Shown here: positions 45,469 to 53,445 of the stretch, one piece after another
Layout: each line of letters begins with the position of its first letter
Numbering within the stretch: the stretch's first letter is position 1
Source: Chitinophagales bacterium
GTDB taxonomy: Bacteria; Bacteroidota; Bacteroidia; Chitinophagales; Chitinophagaceae
Assembly: GCA_015655015.1 (NCBI GenBank)
Contig: JAATFV010000036.1
Span: forward strand, 1-64,000
Direction of reading: 5' to 3'
Length of the DNA stretch: 64,000 nucleotides
Notes under the pieces: model-generated
Databases searched by the model: none
Seen by the model: the letters and a program-made list of their open reading frames with translations, nothing else
What the model was told of the DNA's origin: nothing
Made by a program: the position numbers and the translations under genes

Positions 45469-46371
45469 ATGGAAGAAAAGATCAAAGAAATAGTTTCAGT
45501 CTTCACAAAGGTCCCCGTAGATCAGATCGGCCCGGCTACTCCTGTCGGCCGTTCAGCCATGCAAAGCTCCATCCTCCTCCACCGGATGTATGCAAGACTG
45601 GCGGAAGAAGGCCTTGCCGTAGATAATTACGGGAATATTAAAGTTTTCGCTGACCTGCTGAAGTACAGATCGGGTCAAACGTCGGATTTGGCAGTTTTTG
45701 AAAGATCGGGCCGTACGGTTCCTGATGGATCAGGTTCAGCTATCCTGGATGGATCAGGTCATACTATTTCGGATGGATCAGGCGCTGCGATTCCTGCCAA
45801 CGGACAGTCTGGTCTCTCCGGGGGCTACCTGTCGGCTGACCTGCCCGCGCGCACGCATATCCGCTCCTTCGTGGCAGGAGCGAATACCAGTGTACCTTCA
45901 TCAGGGATCGGGATCGATATAGAGGAGGTATCCGGCCTGCCCCTGACCAATGACTTCCGGAAGGATGAATTCTACAAAATGAATTTTACCGCGACGGAAA
46001 TTGCGTATTGTATCCTGCAGCCGGATCCCTATTCCTCCTTTGCCGGACTGTTTGCTGCTAAAGAAGCCATTATCAAGGCAGATGGCCGGGATCGGTTTAA
46101 GGTCTTCAACTCGATAGAGATCGGTCATTCTCCCGAAGGGAAACCGGTATATCCAGGCTTTGAGCTGTCTATTTCCCATGCCGGGAAAATGGCTGTCGCC
46201 GTAGCTGTTCCTTCAGGAGGAAGCGCTGCTTTATCGCAGGCTCCCCCGACTTCCGGCGGACAGAACCCTGCCGTTGCCGGCAAAGGTTCCCCCGCCGCCT
46301 GGCTGGCTGTGCTGGCCCTGGCGCTTTCAGTCATTGCACTTCTCCTTGTCCTCACCCATTGGCATGAATAG
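45469..46371 (+). CDS. Fusion of acyl-carrier-like domain, AcpS-type phosphopantetheinyl transferase and membrane helix
   Basis: 300 residues. Residues 1-70 have the length and pattern of an acyl carrier protein; Ser29 in GRSAM lies where the DSL serine that takes phosphopantetheine is expected, though D-S-L reads R-S-A. A repeat linker (about 78-110) follows. Residues about 143-250 match holo-ACP synthase: GIGIDIEEV, then FAGLFAAKEAIIKADG with the KEA motif, and LSISHAG. A hydrophobic helix (about 277-297) ends the protein. It could activate its own carrier domain and hold it at the membrane. It starts four bases after the E2-like gene. The carrier assignment is the weaker part. Confidence 0.72.
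   Translation: MEEKIKEIVSVFTKVPVDQIGPATPVGRSAMQSSILLHRMYARLAEEGLAVDNYGNIKVFADLLKYRSGQTSDLAVFERSGRTVPDGSGSAILDGSGHTISDGSGAAIPANGQSGLSGGYLSADLPARTHIRSFVAGANTSVPSSGIGIDIEEVSGLPLTNDFRKDEFYKMNFTATEIAYCILQPDPYSSFAGLFAAKEAIIKADGRDRFKVFNSIEIGHSPEGKPVYPGFELSISHAGKMAVAVAVPSGGSAALSQAPPTSGGQNPAVAGKGSPAAWLAVLALALSVIALLLVLTHWHE
45700..45795 (+). repeat. In-frame tandem repeat, 24-base unit, about four copies
   Basis: Three clear 24-base units starting GATGGATCAGG (45724, 45748, 45772) and one diverged unit before them (45700) encode repeats of DGSGxxIx type. They form the linker between the carrier-like and AcpS-like domains. Confidence 0.8.
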
Positions 46372-46377
46372 AGCAAT

Positions 46378-47124
46378 ATGAAGATCTCCATCGTCACAGC
46401 CACTTACAACAGCGCCGCAACAGTAAAAGATACCCTTCGCTCCATTCAGCGGCAGGACCACCCGGATATCGAGCATATCATAATAGACGGCCAGTCGAAG
46501 GACAATACCCTGGAGCTGGTATCCGGATTCCCCCATATTGCGAAAGTCATATCGGAGAAGGATAAAGGCATTTATGACGCTATGAACAAAGGAATTGTCA
46601 CGGCCACCGGCGAGGTGATCGGTATCCTCAATTCCGACGATATTTATACGGATCCCACCGTGCTGTCCACCGTAGCAGAGGTGTTCAGTGACCCAAAAGT
46701 AATGACCTGTTACGCCGACTTGCAGTATGTTCATCCTACAGATTTGAACAGGACGATCCGTACCTGGAAGTCCGGGCCCTTTAAAAGAAAGAATTTTTAT
46801 AATGGCTGGATGCCGCCCCATCCCACTTTTTTTGTGCGATCGAAAGTCTACGATGATGTGGGATTATTCAATTTAGATCTCCTTTCGGCCGCAGATTATG
46901 AAATAATGCTGCGTATTCTCCTCAAACATGGTTTAACTTCGCAATATATTCCCAGGGTCATTGTAAAAATGCGGGCAGGTGGAATGAGCAATGCGTCCTT
47001 TGGCAATAGGATCAGGGCTAATAAAGAAGATCGGCTGGCATGGAAATTGAATGGGTTACAACCTCATTTCTTTACATTGTATATGAAACCGATCCGAAAA
47101 ATTACTCAATTTATAATCAAGTAA
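46378..47124 (+). CDS. Glycosyltransferase family 2, WcaE-like
   Basis: 248 residues. It starts [22 protein letters not shown], then [16 protein letters not shown] and [15 protein letters not shown], which is specific to the WcaE/colanic-acid GT2 subgroup. The metal motif is LNSDDIY, and the acceptor region is [15 protein letters not shown]. Next to gmd and fcl, as in colanic-acid loci, it may transfer fucose or an adjoining sugar. Confidence 0.85.
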   Translation: MKISIVTATYNSAATVKDTLRSIQRQDHPDIEHIIIDGQSKDNTLELVSGFPHIAKVISEKDKGIYDAMNKGIVTATGEVIGILNSDDIYTDPTVLSTVAEVFSDPKVMTCYADLQYVHPTDLNRTIRTWKSGPFKRKNFYNGWMPPHPTFFVRSKVYDDVGLFNLDLLSAADYEIMLRILLKHGLTSQYIPRVIVKMRAGGMSNASFGNRIRANKEDRLAWKLNGLQPHFFTLYMKPIRKITQFIIK

Positions 47125-47132
47125 TCATTATT

Positions 47133-48248
47133 ATGGCAAAAGTTGCATTGATCACCGGCGTTACAGGGCAGGATGGCGCCTATTTAAGTGAGTTATTATT
47201 GAAAAAAGGATATATCGTACATGGTATTAAGAGAAGGAGTTCTCTGTTCAATACGGACAGGATCGACCATCTCTACCAGGATCCCCACGAATCCCATGTG
47301 CATTTTCATCTCCATTATGGCGATCTTACGGATTCTACCAACCTGATCCGTATCATACAGGAGACTCAGCCGGATGAAATTTATAACCTGGCGGCTATGA
47401 GCCATGTACATGTGAGCTTTGAAATGCCGGAATATACCGCAAATGCAGATGGCATCGGCACCTTGCGTATACTGGAAGCGGTTCGCTTACTGGGCATGAC
47501 AAAAAAGACAAAGATTTACCAGGCCTCCACTTCCGAGCTGTACGGACTGGTTCAGGCTGTTCCCCAGAGTGAAACGACTCCTTTCTACCCGCGTTCTCCT
47601 TATGCAGTGGCTAAATTATACGGCTACTGGATCACGGTGAACTATCGGGAAGCGTATGGGATGTATGCGACCAATGGCATTTTGTTCAACCATGAATCTC
47701 CCCTGCGGGGCGAGACTTTCGTTACCCGTAAGATCACCCGGGGCGTAGCGAAGATCGCTCTTGACTTCCAGGACAAGATCTTTTTGGGCAATCTCGATGC
47801 AAGACGCGACTGGGGGCATGCCAAAGACTATGTAGAGGCTATGTGGCGGATCCTGCAACAGCCTGTGGCTGAGGACTATGTGATAGCTACCGGCATTACT
47901 ACCCCTGTCCGTGAATTTGTCCGGATGGCTTTTGCCGAAGTAGGAGTCGAACTGGAATTCAAGGGTAAGGATGAAAAGGAAGTGGGTGTGGTCGTGTCCA
48001 GCACCAACCCGGATTTCCAGGTCCCGGTAGGGAAGGAAGTAGTGGCTGTAGATGCCCGGTATTTCCGCCCGACGGAAGTAGACCTCCTGATCGGAGATCC
48101 TACCAAGGCGCAAACAAAATTAGGCTGGAAGCCCGTCTATGATCTGCCCATGCTGGTAAAGGAAATGGTCTCGGCCGATGTACAGCTGTTCCGGAAAGAA
48201 AAAGTCCTGAAAGACTCCGGGTTCTCTATAAAAAATCAGTACGAATAA
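47133..48248 (+). CDS. gmd: GDP-mannose 4,6-dehydratase
   Basis: 371 residues from ATG 47133; the frame opens at 47040 inside the previous gene. [20 protein letters not shown] is the NADP Rossmann motif. [15 protein letters not shown], the catalytic STSELYG with [27 protein letters not shown] and [15 protein letters not shown] are the canonical Gmd blocks. It converts GDP-D-mannose to GDP-4-keto-6-deoxymannose, the precursor of GDP-L-fucose; fcl follows three bases later. Full family length. Confidence 0.93.
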   Translation: MAKVALITGVTGQDGAYLSELLLKKGYIVHGIKRRSSLFNTDRIDHLYQDPHESHVHFHLHYGDLTDSTNLIRIIQETQPDEIYNLAAMSHVHVSFEMPEYTANADGIGTLRILEAVRLLGMTKKTKIYQASTSELYGLVQAVPQSETTPFYPRSPYAVAKLYGYWITVNYREAYGMYATNGILFNHESPLRGETFVTRKITRGVAKIALDFQDKIFLGNLDARRDWGHAKDYVEAMWRILQQPVAEDYVIATGITTPVREFVRMAFAEVGVELEFKGKDEKEVGVVVSSTNPDFQVPVGKEVVAVDARYFRPTEVDLLIGDPTKAQTKLGWKPVYDLPMLVKEMVSADVQLFRKEKVLKDSGFSIKNQYE

Positions 48249-48251
48249 ACT

Positions 48252-49181
48252 ATGCAACCACACGATAAAATATATGTCGCAGGCCATCGGGGAATGGTAG
48301 GCTCCGCGATCACCAGGAAGCTGCAAAAGGAAGGGTTTACGAATCTGCTGCAAAGGACGTCTGCCGAGCTGGACCTTAAGGACCAGGCTGCTGTGCGGGG
48401 TTTCTTTGAAAAAGAGAGACCAGACTATGTTTTTCTGGCAGCGGCAAAAGTGGGAGGGATTCTCGCCAATAATATCTACCGGGGCGAGTTTCTCTATGAC
48501 AACCTCATGATCCAGAACAATACCATTGACGCGGCTTATCGCTCCGGAGTGAAAAAGCTGATGTTCCTGGGATCCTCCTGCATCTACCCCAAGCTGGCCC
48601 CGCAGCCCCTGAAAGAAGAGTATTTGCTGACAGGCGAGCTGGAGCCTACCAATGAGCCCTATGCCATCGCCAAGATTGCCGGCATTAAAATGGCGGACGC
48701 CTATCGCTCGCAATACGGATGCAATTTCATTTCCGTCATGCCTACGAACCTTTATGGCCCCAATGATAATTATGACCTGAACAATTCCCATGTATTGCCC
48801 GCCCTTATCCGGAAATTCCATGAGGCAAAGCAAAAAGGCGAGCCGGAAGTAATCCTATGGGGCTCCGGTAAACCCAGGCGGGAATTCCTCCATGCCGATG
48901 ACCTGGCGGATGCGTGCTTCTTTCTCATGCAGCAATTCAATGAGGCCGGTTTTGTCAATATTGGCACGGGGGAAGACCTGGAGATCAAAGAATTGGCTGA
49001 AATGGTAAAGAATATCGTCGGTTATACCGGTGAAATAAAGAATGACCTCACTAAACCTGACGGCACCCCCAGAAAATTGATGGATGTGAGCAAGCTGCAT
49101 CGGCTGGGCTGGACAGCCAGCATCAGCCTGGAGGATGGCATTCGCAGGGTCTACGAGGAATTTAAAAAGACCCATCCTTAA
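48252..49181 (+). CDS. fcl: GDP-L-fucose synthase
   Basis: 309 residues. [16 protein letters not shown] is the NADP motif, then [23 protein letters not shown] with the catalytic Ser and Cys, and the Y-x3-K pair in [24 protein letters not shown] follows. It performs the 3,5-epimerisation and 4-reduction that yield GDP-L-fucose. With gmd it forms a complete two-gene route, and the GT11-like gene is the probable consumer. Confidence 0.94.
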   Translation: MQPHDKIYVAGHRGMVGSAITRKLQKEGFTNLLQRTSAELDLKDQAAVRGFFEKERPDYVFLAAAKVGGILANNIYRGEFLYDNLMIQNNTIDAAYRSGVKKLMFLGSSCIYPKLAPQPLKEEYLLTGELEPTNEPYAIAKIAGIKMADAYRSQYGCNFISVMPTNLYGPNDNYDLNNSHVLPALIRKFHEAKQKGEPEVILWGSGKPRREFLHADDLADACFFLMQQFNEAGFVNIGTGEDLEIKELAEMVKNIVGYTGEIKNDLTKPDGTPRKLMDVSKLHRLGWTASISLEDGIRRVYEEFKKTHP

Positions 49182-49192
49182 CCCAACCGCCT

Positions 49193-49936
49193 GTGTTCTC
49201 CTTTTTTAGAAAAAAAACTCCTCAACTTGCCGCCGACTTTAGCCGGTTGGAATGTGATATGCACTCTCACTTCATTCCCGGCATTGACGACGGGTCTCCG
49301 GATATGGCGACTTCCCTGGAATTGATCAGGGGATTGATAGATCTGGGCTACAAAAGGATCATTACGACCCCCCATGTCCTGTCGGATCTTTATCCCAATA
49401 CGCCTGACACTATCGGCGCGGGTTACCAGGATGTGCTGGCCGAATTAAAGCGGCAAAATATCTCCGTGGAATTCAGGGCGGCGGCGGAGTACCTGATGGA
49501 CGATGAGTTTGTCCGGATGCTGGAGGAAGACAAGCCGCTGCTGACCTTGAAAGACAAGATGGTATTGGTAGAGCTGTCTTTTGCCGTCCCTGCCATCAAC
49601 CTCAAAGAAATATTATTCCAGATGCAGCTGAAGGGCTACCAGCCTGTTCTGGCCCATCCGGAGAGATACCTGTACTTCGGGGGTAATAAAGGCTGGTATG
49701 ATCAGTTGAAAGACATTGGCTGTCTCTTCCAGGTCAATCTTCTTTCCCTGAGAGGGTATTATGGCAAGGCCTCTCTTGAGCTGGCCCATCACCTGATCAA
49801 AAAGAAATATGTTGATCTGTTAGGCACTGATATGCACCATGTCAGGCACCTGGAAAGTCTCCGGTCTTCCCCGCTGCTGATGGATACGGTTAATAAGCTG
49901 CTGGATTCCGGGCTGATCCGGAATGCCACGTTATAA
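49193..49936 (+). CDS. Tyrosine-protein phosphatase, PHP family (CpsB/YwqE-like)
   Basis: 247 residues. The PHP metal-binding motif DMHSHFIPGIDDGSPD is at about 22-37, followed by IITTPHV, AAAEYLMDDEF, PVLAHPERY and LLGTDMHHV, which supply the remaining His and Asp ligands. CpsB/YwqE enzymes dephosphorylate the tyrosine tail of BY-kinases. As the last gene of the operon it pairs functionally with the Wzc-like kinase, which has a long Tyr cluster. The start is GTG at 49193. Confidence 0.87.
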   Translation: MFSFFRKKTPQLAADFSRLECDMHSHFIPGIDDGSPDMATSLELIRGLIDLGYKRIITTPHVLSDLYPNTPDTIGAGYQDVLAELKRQNISVEFRAAAEYLMDDEFVRMLEEDKPLLTLKDKMVLVELSFAVPAINLKEILFQMQLKGYQPVLAHPERYLYFGGNKGWYDQLKDIGCLFQVNLLSLRGYYGKASLELAHHLIKKKYVDLLGTDMHHVRHLESLRSSPLLMDTVNKLLDSGLIRNATL

Positions 49937-50016
49937 TCGCGGGCTTCTCCCCCAATGTTGGCACTTTACTTCCTGTTCATTAAACAAAGCCCCCCCCTCT
50001 CTTGTAGTAAAAGATC

Positions 50017-50895
50017 ATGAACGTCTTTACCATCAAGGATCTGGAGAACCTATCAGGTATCAAGGCCCATACTATCCGCATATGGGAACAGCGGTATAAT
50101 TTTCTAAAACCCTGTCGTACAGAAACAAATATCCGCTATTACTGCAACGAGGAATTAAAGACCCTTTTGAATATATCCCTGCTGAATAAATACGGATATA
50201 AGATCTCGCAGATCGATAAGATGAGCGAACAGGAGTTGAATACCAGGCTGCTTTTCCTTTTAGATAAGAATGCCCGCCAGGAGAGGATCGTTATCGAGCT
50301 GATCGCCTATATGATCGACCTTGATATCGAAAGCTTCGAACAGGTGCTGGACAATTATATTGAGATGAATGGGATTGACAAGTCGATCGACCAGATCATT
50401 TTCCCCTTTCTTCACCGCATTGGTATCCTTTGGCTTACCAATCATATCCATCCTGCCCAGGAACACCTGGTGTCAAATATCATCCGCCAGAAACTAATTG
50501 TAGGAATAGAAGGGGCCATACCCCGGGTAAACGCCAATAGAACGGTGCTCCTGTTCCTGCCGGAAGGTGAGTATCATGAACTGGGGCTACTCTACGTATA
50601 CTATCTTTTAAAGAGGCAGGGCGCCAGAGTGCTCTATCTGGGCGCCGATATGCCCCTAAAAGATGTGGAGATGGTCTGCCGGTTCAAGAACCCTGATTAC
50701 CTGTATACGCATCTTACCGGGATCGCGGGAAATTTTAACTTTGAGAAATTTCTTTCCCAAACCAGCCAGCGAATGCCGGGAATACCCCTTGTCATTTCCG
50801 GCGAACTGGCCCGGACCCAGATGCGAAAGATACCTTCCGGGGTGAATTTCAAGCGATCCCTGCCCGAAGTGCTGGAGTTTGTTTCTACCCTATAG
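50017..50895 (+). CDS. MerR-family regulator with B12-binding domain (CarH/LitR-like)
   Basis: 292 residues. A MerR helix-turn-helix (about 3-70, FTIKDLENLSGIKAHTIRIWEQRY) is followed by a four-helix B12-cap domain with W139-x9-E149-H150. The cobalamin-binding domain has E185-Y-H187-E-L-G190, where His187 is the expected cobalt ligand. Both motifs characterise CarH/LitR photoreceptors, which use adenosylcobalamin, repress in the dark and release DNA in light. The ECF sigma factor and IPP isomerase downstream fit control of carotenoid or isoprenoid supply. Confidence 0.88.
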   Translation: MNVFTIKDLENLSGIKAHTIRIWEQRYNFLKPCRTETNIRYYCNEELKTLLNISLLNKYGYKISQIDKMSEQELNTRLLFLLDKNARQERIVIELIAYMIDLDIESFEQVLDNYIEMNGIDKSIDQIIFPFLHRIGILWLTNHIHPAQEHLVSNIIRQKLIVGIEGAIPRVNANRTVLLFLPEGEYHELGLLYVYYLLKRQGARVLYLGADMPLKDVEMVCRFKNPDYLYTHLTGIAGNFNFEKFLSQTSQRMPGIPLVISGELARTQMRKIPSGVNFKRSLPEVLEFVSTL

Positions 50896-50913
50896 AACCG
50901 GCATTTATCTGCG

Positions 50914-50965
50914 TCCTGTAAGCTGTCCCGCCTTGCTGTAGTTCCTGCAAGCTCCCCGCTTTGCC
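50914..50965. repeat. Short imperfect direct repeat downstream of the MerR gene
   Basis: Two imperfect copies of a sequence starting TCCTG(T/C)AAGCT lie 29 bases apart (from 50914 and 50943). They are in the 283-base gap between the MerR regulator and the sigma factor. No hairpin or coding potential is evident. They could be a regulator site or leftover duplication; I cannot tell. Confidence 0.35.
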
Positions 50966-51117
50966 CATGACTGCTCTAATCTGCCTATTTTACCCCCTCC
51001 TGCCACCCCGTCAGTCTCTGCGCCAAAGGCCCATTTTTTGCATATACAGAATAGGCAGGAAGTAATGAATTGATTGTCTTTCCATTAATATTTTAACTAA
51101 ACCACTAGACACTAAAG

Positions 51118-51149
51118 TTTGTCTTCCTTCCCTTTTGTGTTTAAATTTG
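51118..51149 (+). promoter_or_regulatory. Bacteroidota promoter of the ECF sigma factor gene
   Basis: TTTG at 51118-51121 and TAAATTTG at 51142-51149 are exact -33 and -7 elements with a 20-base spacer. The start would be near 51155, giving a leader of about 25 bases to the ATG at 51179. Just upstream, three ACTA-centred near-repeats (51096, 51104, 51111) abut the -33 element and are candidates for the regulator's operator. Confidence 0.8.
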
Positions 51150-51178
51150 CGATTAAGATCATTAAACATTTTGTTAAC

Positions 51179-51679
51179 ATGGCAACCTTAGAATTTAACC
51201 AGCTTTTGGTGAATAATGCGGAGTTTTTAAAGCCCTTCGCTATCACGCTGACCCGTGATTCTGAAGCTGCAAAAGACCTTTTCCAGGAGACTTTATACCG
51301 TGCCTTAGCTAATAAGGATAAATATAATGTGGGTACCAATATCAAGGCATGGCTGTATACCATCATGCGGAATATTTTTATCAATAACTATCGCCGCAAA
51401 GCCAAGCAGAACACCATTTTCGACAGCACCCCCAATGAATTCTTATTGAATTCCACTCAAATGGCGATCCCTGGGACAGTAGAAGGCAATTTGCGCGTTA
51501 AGGACATCCAGGCAGCTATTCATAAGCTGCCGGAGATCTTCCGCAATCCTTTCCTGCTCTACTTTGACGGCTTTAAATACCACGAGATCTCCGAAATGTT
51601 GCAGGAGCCGCTGGGAACGATCAAAAGCCGCATACACTTTGCCCGCAAATTATTAAAAACGCAAATTCAGCGATTTTAA
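51179..51679 (+). CDS. ECF-type RNA polymerase sigma factor
   Basis: 166 residues from ATG 51179; the frame opens at 51119, but the promoter boxes lie between 51118 and 51149, so the longer form is excluded. Region 2 contains DSEAAKDLFQETLYRALANKDKY and IKAWLYTIMRNIFINNYRR. Region 4 has LPEIFRNPFLLYFDGFKYHEISEMLQEPLGTIKSRIHFARKLL. No anti-sigma gene is adjacent. The upstream CarH/LitR-like gene suggests it is a light-controlled (LitS-like) sigma factor. TAATG overlap with idi. Confidence 0.88.
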   Translation: MATLEFNQLLVNNAEFLKPFAITLTRDSEAAKDLFQETLYRALANKDKYNVGTNIKAWLYTIMRNIFINNYRRKAKQNTIFDSTPNEFLLNSTQMAIPGTVEGNLRVKDIQAAIHKLPEIFRNPFLLYFDGFKYHEISEMLQEPLGTIKSRIHFARKLLKTQIQRF

Positions 51680-52218
51680 TGGACAACAGGCAGGACGAAG
51701 TTATCCTGGTAGACGAACAAGATACCCCATTGGGCGCCATGGAAAAAATGGAAGCTCACCGCAAAGCCCTTTTACATAGGGCTTTCAGCGTTTTTATCTT
51801 TAATGGAAAGGGGGAAATGCTTCTGCAGCAACGGGCCTCCCGGAAATACCATAGCGCAGGATTATGGACCAACGCCTGCTGTAGTCACCCGAGGCCGGGT
51901 GAAGATACGCGGGATGCCGCTATACGCCGTTTAAAGGAAGAATTGGGATTCACCACCGACCTGCAAAAGATATTTGATTTCACCTACAAAACAGCATTCG
52001 GGAATGGTCTGACGGAGTTCGAGTTCGATCATGTCTTTGTAGGGAGGTATGATGAGCCTGTCTTTCCTAATAGAGAAGAAGTGGGGGATTATTGCTTTAA
52101 GACCCTGGATGAGATCGGCAGTGACCTGGAGACGGATCCGCTTAGCTATACCAGCTGGTTCCACCTGGCTTTCCCCCGGATAAAGACCTGGATGGCGGAG
52201 TCTTACTCGCAAAGCTGA
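51679..52218 (+). CDS. idi: Isopentenyl-diphosphate delta-isomerase, type 1
   Basis: 179 residues of the Nudix fold. TNACCSHPRPGE contains the catalytic Cys, RRLKEELGF is the Nudix-like helix, and FEFDHVFVG carries the second catalytic Glu. It interconverts IPP and DMAPP, the entry to carotenoid, quinone and undecaprenol synthesis. Coupling to the sigma factor gene through TAATG points to regulated isoprenoid supply. Its 3' end overlaps the convergent gene by 16 bases. Confidence 0.92.
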   Translation: MDNRQDEVILVDEQDTPLGAMEKMEAHRKALLHRAFSVFIFNGKGEMLLQQRASRKYHSAGLWTNACCSHPRPGEDTRDAAIRRLKEELGFTTDLQKIFDFTYKTAFGNGLTEFEFDHVFVGRYDEPVFPNREEVGDYCFKTLDEIGSDLETDPLSYTSWFHLAFPRIKTWMAESYSQS

Positions 52219-52742
52219 ATGACTTCCGTACCCAGGGTGCTGAACTGGAAAAATTTCACTTTCCCGGCTGCGCCCATGACATCATAATGCAGGATCAGCG
52301 TACCGTACTGCATTTCATATGCATCCCAGAGATCGTCCTTCATTTTAGGATTACCCAGCGTGCTGAATTGGCTGCCCCGTTTGGAGCCCAGCAGAGGAAT
52401 GCTGAGCTTCCCGATGAATTTCGGACCGATCTCTATATAATCCCTGGTAGTATAAAAGTAAACATCCTTGTCCTTGAAAAATACTCCGCCGCCGCACTTG
52501 CTGGTGGCAGCCCCTTCCTCTTCAGCGCTGGTAAAACAGGGGAATTTGGCCTTGATCTCGGCCCATCCGTAGTTCGGCTTCATTTCATTCACCGTGCCAT
52601 TCAAAATATCCACATAGAACGCGGGACATATCACCTTCGTCTTCAGCTGACCCATGGCAACGGAGAGGAAGCTCATGAACAGGGTGAGAACGAGCATTTT
52701 CCTGGATGCTGTTTGGAGGAATTCAGGGATCTTGAGTCTCAT
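52203..52742 (-). CDS. Exported protein of unknown function
   Basis: 179 residues. I do not recognise the family. A basic N-terminus and a hydrophobic stretch (MLVLTLFMSFLSVAMGQ) form a signal peptide cleaved near residue 32, before a Gln. The mature part is a mixed alpha/beta domain of about 147 residues with Cys pairs that could form disulphides in the periplasm (CPAFYV, FPCFTS, SKCGGG). No lipobox is evident. It is convergent with idi. Confidence 0.65.
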   Translation of the reverse strand: MRLKIPEFLQTASRKMLVLTLFMSFLSVAMGQLKTKVICPAFYVDILNGTVNEMKPNYGWAEIKAKFPCFTSAEEEGAATSKCGGGVFFKDKDVYFYTTRDYIEIGPKFIGKLSIPLLGSKRGSQFSTLGNPKMKDDLWDAYEMQYGTLILHYDVMGAAGKVKFFQFSTLGTEVIQLCE

Positions 52743-52842
52743 AAGTAAGTATCGTTGTTTAATCCACTCTTATTACTGCAAATTCCTTGCTAAAAATCCC
52801 CTGTTTCACTAAAGGAGGAATAAAAATCCGAAGTTCCGGGGG

Positions 52843-53379
52843 TTAAATAATTCCCATCAATAAAAAAACGATCCCTATGATCGTGAGCACGATCCCTCCG
52901 AACCAAAGCTTCTTTCTTTTGGTCAGGATAGCGATCGCGGAGATGGCGATGGCGATCTGAAAGCAGGTAACGGCGGTTGCCAGGGGGACATGCCTGCTTA
53001 AATGCCATTCGGAGCTTTTCTCAGCTTCTTCAGCCGTCTTTTTGATGGATTCCTTCTCTTTCTCGTAACGGGCGATCAGCTGGCTGTTATCTTCTTTCGG
53101 CGGAGTGACGGCGAGGGTGCGCAGGATCTTATCTGTACTGGAGGCTATTTCTTCCTTCAGGTTCTTAGACTGGTAGAAGCTCCATGAATCCGAAGCCTTG
53201 ACCCGTTCGATCAGCGCTTCGTTGGCGTGGTGCCCGGCCAGTAACCCGGCCACAGCCGCCAATACAGCCATAAAGGCAGTAGAGAGGGCTACGTATAAGA
53301 TCCATTTTTCCTTTTGTTCTTCTGCTTTCTCCTGGATCTCTTCGTGGAGGTGCTCGGTAGGTATTTCTATTTCTTCCAT
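52843..53379 (-). CDS. DUF4337 membrane protein
   Basis: 178 residues. The N-terminal charged segment is followed by a helix WILYVALSTAFMAVLAAVAGLLAG (about 26-49). A coiled-coil-like middle part (about 55-120, with SWSFYQSKNLKEE) comes next, and two C-terminal helices lie at about 131-150 and 157-177. This is the organisation of the DUF4337 family; its function is unknown. The carB terminator lies just before it, so it has its own promoter or depends on read-through. Confidence 0.75.
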   Translation of the reverse strand: MEEIEIPTEHLHEEIQEKAEEQKEKWILYVALSTAFMAVLAAVAGLLAGHHANEALIERVKASDSWSFYQSKNLKEEIASSTDKILRTLAVTPPKEDNSQLIARYEKEKESIKKTAEEAEKSSEWHLSRHVPLATAVTCFQIAIAISAIAILTKRKKLWFGGIVLTIIGIVFLLMGII

Positions 53380-53392
53380 GATAGTAAATTAG

Positions 53393-53424
53393 AAAAAAGC
53401 CGCCACGAATTTTCGGGACGGCTT
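53393..53424 (-). terminator. Intrinsic terminator of carB
   Basis: On the minus strand AAGCCG (53424-53419) pairs with CGGCTT (53402-53397), with partial pairing inside, and a T-run follows (53398-53393). It lies 20 bases after the carB stop. Confidence 0.65.
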
Positions 53425-53445
53425 CTTAAATTATAAAAGATAAAC

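Noticed and set aside
49937..50016. Terminator at the end of the EPS operon
   Set aside because: Only a weak GGGCTT/AAAGCCC pairing across a 37-base loop is visible, with no T-run, so I do not annotate it; read-through into the MerR gene cannot be excluded.
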